This document shows, piece by piece, positions 57,486-64,000 of a DNA stretch of 64,000 nucleotides. The stretch is from an uncultured Eubacteriales bacterium (GTDB lineage: Bacteria; Bacillota; Clostridia; Oscillospirales; Oscillospiraceae), in the NCBI GenBank assembly GCA_900079765.1, contig LT599017.1, positions 930,001-994,000 on the forward strand, given 5' to 3'. The position numbers and the translations under genes were made by a program. The first letter of the stretch is position 1. Each line of letters opens with the position of its first letter. A model generated the notes under the pieces. The model saw only the letters and a list, made by a program, of their open reading frames with translations. It had not been told where the DNA came from and did not search any database.

Positions 57486-59474
57486 ATGAAGGAACAGACG
57501 GAAACACCCAGCCTGCGCTATCTGGAAATGCTCTCCCGCCAGTACCCCACCGTCCAGGCCGCCAGCACAGAGATCGTCAACCTCCAGGCCATTTTGAACC
57601 TCCCCAAGGGTACCGAGCACTTCATCTCCGACGTGCACGGCGAGTACGAGGCGTTCCTCCACATCCTCAACAGTGCCTCCGGCGTGGTGAGGGAAAAGGT
57701 GGATGAGGTTCTGGCGGCCAGCGTCTCCAAGGCTGACCGGGATGAGCTGGTAACCCTTATCTACTACCCCGCCGAAAAGCTGGAGGAGGTGCAGCGCTTA
57801 AGCGACGACATGGAGGAGTGGTACCGCATCACCCTCCACCGCCTGATCGACGTGTGCCGCCTGGTCACCAGCAAGTATACCCGCAGCAAGGTGCGTAAGG
57901 CAGAGCCGCCGGAATATGCCTACATCATCGACGAGCTGCTCAACACCAACTACGAGTTCCACAATAAGCGGGAGTATTACGAGAACATCATCTCCACCAT
58001 CATTGACATAGACCGGGCGGGGGACTTCGTGGTGGCGGTATGCCAGCTCATCAAGCGTATGGTGGTGGACCACCTCCACGTGGTGGGCGACGTGTTCGAC
58101 CGGGGCCCCAGGGCCGATATCATCATGGACTCCCTCCTGGACTACCACTCGGTGGACATCCAGTGGGGCAACCACGACGTGCTGTGGATGGGGGCCGCCA
58201 CGGGGAGCCGCACGCTGGTGGCGACAGTGCTTTCTAACTCCATCCACTACAATAACCTCGAGGTCATAGAGACCGGCTACGGCATCTCCCTGCGGCCCCT
58301 GGCCCTCTTCGCCAACGAGGTCTACCGGGACACCGACTGCTCCTGCTTTGCTGCCAAGCTGGAGGAGGACGACGCGGTGAAGTACAACGAGAAGGATATC
58401 CTTCTGGCCGCCAGGATGCACAAGGCCATCACTGTCATCCTCTTCAAGCTGGAGGGGCAGAAGATCCTGCGCAACCCCGGTTTCGGCATGGAGGAACGGC
58501 TGCTTCTGGACAAGATCGACTACGAGCATAGGTCCATCGTTATCGACGGAAAGACCTACCAGCTGGAGGACGTGGACTTCCCCACGGTGGATCGGGCCCA
58601 TCCCTACGACCTCTCCCCCGAGGAGGAGGCGGTCATGGCCCAGCTCACCAAGTCCTTCCGCCACAGTGAAAAGCTACAGCGCCACGTCCGGTTCCTCTAC
58701 TCCAAGGGCGGGCTATATAAGGCTTATAACGGAAACCTCCTGCTCCACGGCTGCGTCCCCATGACCGAGGACGGGCGTATGATGGAGTTCACCATCGGCA
58801 GCGAAAAGCCACTTACGGGCCGAGCCTTCCTGGACCATGCCGAAGCGGTGGCCCGGCAGGGGTACTACGCGGGGCCCGACTCCCCGGAGCGGCAGTTCGG
58901 CATGGACTTTCTCTGGTTCCTCTGGGCGGGGAAGGACTCGCCCCTCTTCGGCCGGGCCCGCATGACCACCTTCGAGCGGCGGCTGATCAAGGACGAGAGC
59001 TCCTGGGTGGAGGAGAAGAACCCCTACTACAAGCACTATAACGACCCCAAGGTCTGCGTGGGCCTCCTGGCTGAGTTCGGGCTCTCGGGTCCCCACTGCC
59101 ACATCATCAACGGCCATATGCCGGTGAAGAGCAAGAAGGGGGAGAGCCCCATCAAGGGAGGCGGCAGGCTCGTCGTCATCGACGGCGGTTTCTGCCGGGC
59201 CTACCAGCCCACCACCGGCATTGCGGGGTATACCCTCATCTCCAACTCCGAGTGCCTGCGCATCGTCTCTCACAAGCCCTTTGACGGGAAGGAAAAGGCG
59301 ATCCGAAAAAATAAGGATATCTCCTCCAGCTCCGTCATTTTTGAGCGCATGGATAAGCGCATCAAGATCTCGGAGACCGACATCGGCATCGAGCTACGCC
59401 GCCAGGCCGACGACCTGAAGGCCCTTCTCCACGCCTACAAGTCCGGCGCAGTGAAGGAGGACCATAAGAAGTAA
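57486..59474 (+). CDS. fbp: Class III fructose-1,6-bisphosphatase
   Basis: This 662-residue enzyme performs the last committed step of gluconeogenesis. It shows metallophosphatase motifs: HFISDVHGEYEAF near residue 45, VVGDVFDRGPRAD near residue 195 and WGNHDVLWMGAA. A late NGHMPVKSKKGESP gives further ligands. The length matches the Bacillus-type Fbp. The ATG at 57486 has AAAGGAGG upstream; a longer frame to 57435 is out of context. It is monocistronic. Confidence 0.95.
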   Translation: MKEQTETPSLRYLEMLSRQYPTVQAASTEIVNLQAILNLPKGTEHFISDVHGEYEAFLHILNSASGVVREKVDEVLAASVSKADRDELVTLIYYPAEKLEEVQRLSDDMEEWYRITLHRLIDVCRLVTSKYTRSKVRKAEPPEYAYIIDELLNTNYEFHNKREYYENIISTIIDIDRAGDFVVAVCQLIKRMVVDHLHVVGDVFDRGPRADIIMDSLLDYHSVDIQWGNHDVLWMGAATGSRTLVATVLSNSIHYNNLEVIETGYGISLRPLALFANEVYRDTDCSCFAAKLEEDDAVKYNEKDILLAARMHKAITVILFKLEGQKILRNPGFGMEERLLLDKIDYEHRSIVIDGKTYQLEDVDFPTVDRAHPYDLSPEEEAVMAQLTKSFRHSEKLQRHVRFLYSKGGLYKAYNGNLLLHGCVPMTEDGRMMEFTIGSEKPLTGRAFLDHAEAVARQGYYAGPDSPERQFGMDFLWFLWAGKDSPLFGRARMTTFERRLIKDESSWVEEKNPYYKHYNDPKVCVGLLAEFGLSGPHCHIINGHMPVKSKKGESPIKGGGRLVVIDGGFCRAYQPTTGIAGYTLISNSECLRIVSHKPFDGKEKAIRKNKDISSSSVIFERMDKRIKISETDIGIELRRQADDLKALLHAYKSGAVKEDHKK

Positions 59475-59515
59475 GCTTTGTGCCGAGTTTGGGCCCATGA
59501 TATTGGAAACAGCAG

Positions 59516-60892
59516 CTATAACCTCATTTTATTGCGTACCGCCTGTGTGCAGACTCTCTCTGCCTCATCAGCGAGTTTCCGTTCGTCGCAGTTTAGCAGC
59601 TGTCCGTTTTGGTACACAACGCTCCCGTTTATCATGGTCATGCTGACCGGCCCGATGACAGAAACACGGGCCAGCAGATTCTTGGGGTCATGCAGCGTTC
59701 CGGCAAGCTCCAATACATCGGTGTCGATCATAAACAGATCGGCGGCTTTGGAGACCTCCAAAGAGCCCAAATCTGTCCTGCCCAATGTCTGCGCGCCGTT
59801 TACAGTGGCAATTTTCAACATTTCATAAGGGGAAATACAGCCGCCGCGCCGCTTGCTGTGGTAGGCCTGCATCAAATAGGCCATTCTCATGGAGTCCAAC
59901 AGGCTTGAGCTGTCATTGGTTGCAGAGCCATCGCATCCAAGGCTGACCCGAACGCCCTGCTGCGTCATCGCTTTGATATCAAGGATGGGAAAGCCGCCCA
60001 ATACAGCGGGGGCAGGGCAATGAGAGACCCCGATGCCATAGCTTGCCAGCGTCGCGTACTCTGCAGGCTGTATGTCCCATCCGTGCGCAATCCATAAATC
60101 CGGGCCGGCAAAGCCGATGTCTTCGCACCACGCAAGCGAGCGCATGCCAAAGCGTTCCTGCATAATCGGGTCTTCGCCCTCGCCCAAATGGGTGTGCAGG
60201 CGTACATTGTGCTTGCGCGCAAGCTCTGCGGAAGCTTTGAAGGTCTCGGGATAGCTGTTCATGGGCTGGCATGGCGCCACTACAATTTGCCGCATAGAGA
60301 ACGCCGCGGGGTCGTGATAGGCGTTGATCAGCCGCTCGCAATCCTCGATGAACACATCCGTGGTTTCCAGCATCCCCTCGGGGATGGTGCTGCCTTCGCT
60401 GCGGGGCAGCGTATTTCCGCCGCGTCCGGCGTGGTAGCGGATTCCCAGCAAGGCGGCGGCGTCCATCTGCCTGTCCACCAGCTTCTTGCCCGACTGCGAC
60501 GTATAGCAATATTGGTGGTCAAAGGCACAGGTGCAGCCGTGCTTGATCAGGTCGGTCAGGGCGGTCAGGGTTGAATAGTAGATGACGTCCTCGTTAATGA
60601 TCTGAAATACCCTGTAGATTTTGTCCAGCCATTCCGGGACGGTCATGTTCGGATAATCGATGGAGATCAAATTGCGTACAAACGTCTGAAAAAAATGGTG
60701 ATGTGTGTTTACAAGTCCAGGGTAGACAAATTTGTTTCTGCCGTCAATAACCTCATCTATTTTGTGGCCTTGCGCCAAGTCTTTTCCGATCTGTATGATC
60801 TTCGGCCCGTCAATCAGCAGGTCCGTGTCGTAATAAACCCGATCTTCCGAATCGCAGGAGACAATGGCCCTGGCATTTTTAATTAGAATCAT
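59516..60892 (-). CDS. Amidohydrolase, likely 8-oxoguanine or related deaminase
   Basis: This 458-residue protein is of the ATZ/TRZ/SsnA group. The first metal pair is in VNTHHHFFQTFVRN near residue 63. A second His is in LHTHLGEGED, a third in WIAHGWDI with the conserved Glu/Asp region, and the last Asp in LGCDGSATNDSSSLLD near residue 310. The NTHHHFFQT form is typical of 8-oxoguanine and hydroxydechloroatrazine-type deaminases. It stands alone, with no purine genes beside it. The exact substrate is uncertain. Confidence 0.85.
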   Translation of the reverse strand: MILIKNARAIVSCDSEDRVYYDTDLLIDGPKIIQIGKDLAQGHKIDEVIDGRNKFVYPGLVNTHHHFFQTFVRNLISIDYPNMTVPEWLDKIYRVFQIINEDVIYYSTLTALTDLIKHGCTCAFDHQYCYTSQSGKKLVDRQMDAAALLGIRYHAGRGGNTLPRSEGSTIPEGMLETTDVFIEDCERLINAYHDPAAFSMRQIVVAPCQPMNSYPETFKASAELARKHNVRLHTHLGEGEDPIMQERFGMRSLAWCEDIGFAGPDLWIAHGWDIQPAEYATLASYGIGVSHCPAPAVLGGFPILDIKAMTQQGVRVSLGCDGSATNDSSSLLDSMRMAYLMQAYHSKRRGGCISPYEMLKIATVNGAQTLGRTDLGSLEVSKAADLFMIDTDVLELAGTLHDPKNLLARVSVIGPVSMTMINGSVVYQNGQLLNCDERKLADEAERVCTQAVRNKMRL

Positions 60893-61009
60893 ACAGACAC
60901 CTCAAAATTATTTATGTTTTCCCGAAAGACGTCTTGGTTCCCCGGATTCAGACGTACTTCACGAATTGCCCTTATTGCATTATAACATTTGAATTGACAA
61001 TCGCAATAC

Positions 61010-61050
61010 AAAGAAAGCGCGTTGCAGATGCCCTGCAACGCGCTTTCTTT
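61010..61050. terminator. Bidirectional terminator
   Basis: AAAGAAAGCGCGTTGCAG (61010-61027) and CTGCAACGCGCTTTCTTT (61033-61050) form a perfect 18-base stem. It ends the leftward DtxR transcript. Confidence 0.85.
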
Positions 61051-61053
61051 GTA

Positions 61054-61422
61054 TTATATCTCGTTTAGGATATGGGATTTCATCTTCTGGAAGGTCTCGT
61101 CGGAGACGTCGTGCTCAATGCGGCAGGCGTCCTCCGCTGCGGCGGCGGGAGGCACGCCCAGGGAGATGAGCCATGTGGTAAGGAGCTGGTGCCGCTCATA
61201 GATGCGCCTGGCCACCTCCAGCCCGGAGGAGGTCAGGTCGATGAGTCCGTCCTTCTCCATGGTGATATAACCATTCTCCCGCAGCAGGCCCATGGCCCGG
61301 CTGACGCTGGGCTTGGAGAAATTCATATGCCGCGCCACGTCGATGCTGCGGACTGTACCGTGAGACTCCTTGAGGATGAGGATGCTCTCCAGATAGTCCT
61401 CCCCGGATTCCTGCATTTTCAT
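61054..61422 (-). CDS. DtxR/MntR-type metal-dependent regulator, second copy
   Basis: From the ATG at 61422, this 122-residue protein has the family N-terminal winged helix (SGEDYLESILILKESHGTVRSIDVARHMNFSKPSVSRAMGLL) and a short dimer/metal domain. The latter shows RHQLLTTWLISLGVPPAAAAEDACRIEHDVSDE, with the Cys/Glu/His ligand pattern. An ATG at 61500 gives an unlikely N-terminus. It resembles MntR in size. No transporter is adjacent, so its targets are elsewhere. Confidence 0.9.
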   Translation of the reverse strand: MKMQESGEDYLESILILKESHGTVRSIDVARHMNFSKPSVSRAMGLLRENGYITMEKDGLIDLTSSGLEVARRIYERHQLLTTWLISLGVPPAAAAEDACRIEHDVSDETFQKMKSHILNEI

Positions 61423-61533
61423 ATCAGCACCCCCTGACCGTTGATTTTTACATAGTGTATCACAAGCCGTGGGGAAATACAAGGGGTGCCATAGAGGCAT
61501 GACTTATCATGTCCGCGGAGAGGGCGGGAGCTC

Positions 61534-62403
61534 TCACTCGTTCCCCTCGTCCGCGGTTGTCAGCGCGTCGTAGCGTTCCAGAAAGGAGTGCTCCACGCCC
61601 TTGGTCTTGTAGCCCACCATGGTATCGAGGCATACGGCGTGGATGCTGTTGAAGATGCTCTTCTCGATATTGGGGTTGTCCCGTTTCAGGTGGCGGATGA
61701 GGGACTTGACTTCCTGGCGCTTGGAGCCGCCGCCGCCGTTATCGCACATGGTGCAGTTCTCGGTGAAGCGGCAGGCGCATTGGATGAACTCTAAGTCGTT
61801 GTACCGTTTCCAGGCCAGGATGTTCTCCTCGTGGATACAGTACATGGGGCGGATGAGCTCCATGCCCTCGAAGTTTTTGCTGTGGAGCTTGGGCAGCATG
61901 GCCTGGAGCTGGGAGCCGTAGAACATGCCCAGGACGGTGGTTTCGATCACGTCGCTGAAGTGGTGCCCCAGAGCGATCTTATTGCAGCCCAGCTCCTTCG
62001 CCTTGCTGTACAGGTGGCCCCGGCGCATCCGGGCGCAGAGGTAGCAGGGGGACTGGTCGGTGCTGTTTGCCACCGCGAAGATGTCGGTTTCAAACACGGT
62101 GATGGGGATATTTAAAAGCCGGGCATTGCTCTCGATCTTCTGGCGGTTTAACTCGTTATAGCCGGGGTCCATCACAAGGTAGACGAGGTCGAAGGGCACG
62201 TCGCTGTGCTTATGGAGCTCCTGCATGAGCTTAGCCATGAGCATGGAGTCCTTCCCGCCCGAGATGCACACGGCGATCTTATCCCCGGCCTGGATGAGCT
62301 CGTACCGGCGCACGGCGTAGGTAAAGGGCTTCCACAGCTCCTTGCGGTATTTCTGGATGATGCTCCGCTCTACCAGCTGGTGGGGCGCTAACTCTCTGCT
62401 CAT
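61534..62403 (-). CDS. TtcA-type tRNA thiolation ATPase
   Basis: This 289-residue protein has the PP-loop CISGGKDSMLM near residue 48, which adenylates the target base. CYLCARMRRGHLY near residue 116 and CACRFTENC further on hold the Cys that carry sulfur or a cluster. The family includes TtcA (2-thiocytidine 32) and relatives. The ATG overlaps the stop of the cysteine desulfurase gene (ATGA), a natural sulfur source. Which tRNA position is modified is not proved. Confidence 0.88.
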   Translation of the reverse strand: MSRELAPHQLVERSIIQKYRKELWKPFTYAVRRYELIQAGDKIAVCISGGKDSMLMAKLMQELHKHSDVPFDLVYLVMDPGYNELNRQKIESNARLLNIPITVFETDIFAVANSTDQSPCYLCARMRRGHLYSKAKELGCNKIALGHHFSDVIETTVLGMFYGSQLQAMLPKLHSKNFEGMELIRPMYCIHEENILAWKRYNDLEFIQCACRFTENCTMCDNGGGGSKRQEVKSLIRHLKRDNPNIEKSIFNSIHAVCLDTMVGYKTKGVEHSFLERYDALTTADEGNE

Positions 62404-63521
62404 TTGGTCAACTCCCGATAACAGCGGTCAAAGGCCGCGAGAAATCCCTCCAGCTCCTCCGCCGTGGTGAGGTGGCTCAGGCTGACCCGCCAGGAGGAGA
62501 GGGCGTTTTTCCGGTCCCGGCTGACTGCAAAGACCGCCCGGGAGGGCAGCCCCTCCGCCGAGCAGGCCGACTTGACCGATACGCACACCCCCTCGGCGTC
62601 CAGTGAGCGCTGAAAGCGGGTGCCCTTGACGCCCTGCACGCTCAGGTTGAGGATATGGGGCACGGCGCTCTCCGGGCTGTTGATGCGCACCAGCGGGTAA
62701 GCGCTCAGGGCGGCGCGGAGGCGCGTGTTATGGTTTTTTACGACCGCCAGCCGCTCAGCTTGCTGGTTCACTGCCAGGGAGAGGGCGGCTTCGGCAGCGG
62801 CGGCCAGAGCCAGGGTAGGGGTGCCGCTGCGGTAGAGGGTGGCACCGGTGCCGCCATGGATCAGCGGCTCGATGGCGAGGCCGCGGCGCTTGAACAAAAT
62901 GCCGCTGCCGTTGAGCCCGTAAAATTTGTGGGGGGCAAAGCTCATGGTGTCCACCCCGTCGAAGTGGAGGGCGGTCTTGCCCACGGCCTGGGTGGCGTCC
63001 ACATGAAGGCGGCAATTGGGGTAGGCGGAGAGAAGCGCCGCGATCTCCCCGATGGGCTGGACTGTGCCCAGCTCGCTGTCCACCGCGGTGACGGCTACCA
63101 GCACCGTGTCGCTGCGCAGGAGGGCGCGCAGATGCTGAAGGTCCACTGTTCCGTCCTGGAGGATGTCCACCAGGTCGATCTCATAGCCCTGCTCCTGTAA
63201 GGCGGTGAGGCAGGCGCTCACAGAGGGGTGCTCCAGGGGGGTGGAGATGATGTGTTTCCCGGCGTGGCGCTGTGCCCGGGCGATACCCTTGACAGCCAGA
63301 TTATTGGACTCGCTAGCCCCGGAGGTGTAGATGAGCTCGGCGGGGTTAACCCCCAGCAAAAAGGCGATGGAGTCGGTGAGGCGCGCTAGCTCCTCCGCCG
63401 CCGTGCGGCCCGCGGCGTGCTGGGCGTTGGGGTTGCCCATAAAGTTTCTTTCGGTCTGGCAGAAACGCTCCAGCACCAACAGATCCGCCGGGGTGTTAGC
63501 CGAATAGTCGAGATAGATCAT
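62400..63521 (-). CDS. Cysteine desulfurase
   Basis: This 373-residue PLP enzyme releases sulfur from cysteine. It has the N-terminal YLDYSANTPA, ASESNNLAVKG, LHVDATQAVGK, the PLP lysine in SFAPHKFYGLNGSG near residue 197, and the catalytic Cys in SVKSACSAEG near residue 321. The ATG at 63521 overlaps the preceding stop; the longer frame to 63632 lies in the upstream gene. It is sandwiched between tcdA and a TtcA-type gene, so it likely supplies sulfur for tRNA. Confidence 0.92.
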   Translation of the reverse strand: MIYLDYSANTPADLLVLERFCQTERNFMGNPNAQHAAGRTAAEELARLTDSIAFLLGVNPAELIYTSGASESNNLAVKGIARAQRHAGKHIISTPLEHPSVSACLTALQEQGYEIDLVDILQDGTVDLQHLRALLRSDTVLVAVTAVDSELGTVQPIGEIAALLSAYPNCRLHVDATQAVGKTALHFDGVDTMSFAPHKFYGLNGSGILFKRRGLAIEPLIHGGTGATLYRSGTPTLALAAAAEAALSLAVNQQAERLAVVKNHNTRLRAALSAYPLVRINSPESAVPHILNLSVQGVKGTRFQRSLDAEGVCVSVKSACSAEGLPSRAVFAVSRDRKNALSSWRVSLSHLTTAEELEGFLAAFDRCYRELTK

Positions 63522-64000
63522 GCTCTTCCTCCGAATTTCGCGAGGTCCTTGAGAACCTCCCCGGCCAGGATGAGGCCGGCCACCGAGGGGACAAATGCGT
63601 TGCTGCCCGGCACCTGGCGGCGCTGGGTGCACTTGCGGGCCGTGCCCGGCGGGCAGATGCAGTTGGTACGGCAGGAGATGGACATATCGTCAATGGGGGT
63701 CATGGCCTCCTCCTTGGAGTAGACCACCTTCAGCTTTTTGACGCCCCGTTTCTTCAGCTCCTTGCGCATGATCCGGGCCAGGGGGCACATGGAGGTCTTG
63801 TAGATGTCGGCCACCTCGAAGGCGGTGGGGTCCATCTTGTTGCCCGCCCCCATGCAGCTGATGATGGGGGTTCCGGAGCGCTCTGCCTGCATGACCAGCT
63901 CCAGCTTACCGGTGACGGTGTCGATGGCGTCCACCACATAGTCGTACTGGGTGAAGTCAAACTGCGATGCCGTATCCGGCATATAGAAGGTCTTATAGGT
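63518..64000 (-). CDS. tcdA: tRNA threonylcarbamoyladenosine dehydratase (5' end outside window)
   Basis: The visible 160 residues are the C-terminal part of a ThiF/MoeB-type enzyme: YDYVVDAIDTVTGKLELV, then ISCMGAGNKMDPT and the TcdA-specific CPLARIMRKELKKRG and VPGSNAFVPSVAGL. TcdA closes the ring on t6A to give cyclic t6A in ANN-reading tRNAs. It begins outside the window and leads the operon with cysteine desulfurase and the TtcA-type gene, all with ATGA overlaps. TcdA and cysteine desulfurase are known partners in other bacteria. Confidence 0.9.
   Translation of the reverse strand, partial: TYKTFYMPDTASQFDFTQYDYVVDAIDTVTGKLELVMQAERSGTPIISCMGAGNKMDPTAFEVADIYKTSMCPLARIMRKELKKRGVKKLKVVYSKEEAMTPIDDMSISCRTNCICPPGTARKCTQRRQVPGSNAFVPSVAGLILAGEVLKDLAKFGGRA

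Overview
The window looks like chromosome of an anaerobic, GC-rich gut Firmicute of the Oscillospiraceae kind (Flavonifractor, Intestinimonas or Lawsonibacter relatives). This is inferred from gene content: a split transketolase, class III fructose bisphosphatase, a flavin-rich reductase lipoprotein, an [FeFe] hydrogenase-like protein, FeoAB with DtxR-type regulators, and an S-box SAM riboswitch before metK. It cannot be proved without a search.

The GC-rich housekeeping blocks are as follows. Positions 1-6250 hold a TetR/DegV divergent pair with a shared palindromic operator, thioredoxin reductase, an OmpR-type two-component system, a zinc-ribbon protein and a phosphopantetheinyl transferase. 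Positions 9360-31900 hold an MGDG-synthase-like glycosyltransferase, a 33-residue membrane peptide, a YbhN-type membrane protein, ROK glucokinase, split transketolase, lipoate ligase, a HAD phosphatase, a rhomboid-like zinc protein, riboswitch-metK, glycosyltransferase and O-antigen ligase, a carbohydrate-binding lipoprotein, NlpC/P60 plus DtxR plus FeoAB, the hydrogenase-like protein, a transglutaminase-like protein and CutC. Positions 31950-33100 hold a ferredoxin / membrane Fe-S / ArsR operon with a palindromic operator. Positions 51070-64000 hold tRNA-Leu, a Sel1-repeat protein, LysR plus a flavoprotein, Fbp, an amidohydrolase, a second DtxR regulator, and a TcdA / cysteine desulfurase / TtcA tRNA-modification operon.

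Two AT-rich accessory zones interrupt this. The first (about 6250-9350) carries a broken SRAP gene, a helical-repeat protein, a run of promoter-terminator cassettes, a Cys/Arg-rich small protein and a DUF4418 membrane protein. The second (about 33500-50950) carries decayed fragments, small genes, a large serine recombinase with its regulator, a DUF6809-TnpV fusion, a type I restriction-modification operon with two unrecognised downstream genes, and it ends next to tRNA-Leu(CAG).

The most unusual content is a scattered family of short proteins beginning Met-Cys-Asn (8210, 33621, a damaged copy at 36424, and a distinct one at 37192). Two of them share a nearly identical leader. Four promoter-like elements with a constant 16-base gap between TTCAC and GAATATA lie in the two zones, and they resemble late mother-cell sporulation promoters. 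The 37192 protein is built from 16 heptads in four blocks of four, separated by five-residue linkers. A second candidate for a new system is the two-gene module (a 337-residue soluble protein and a four-helix membrane protein) directly after hsdR.
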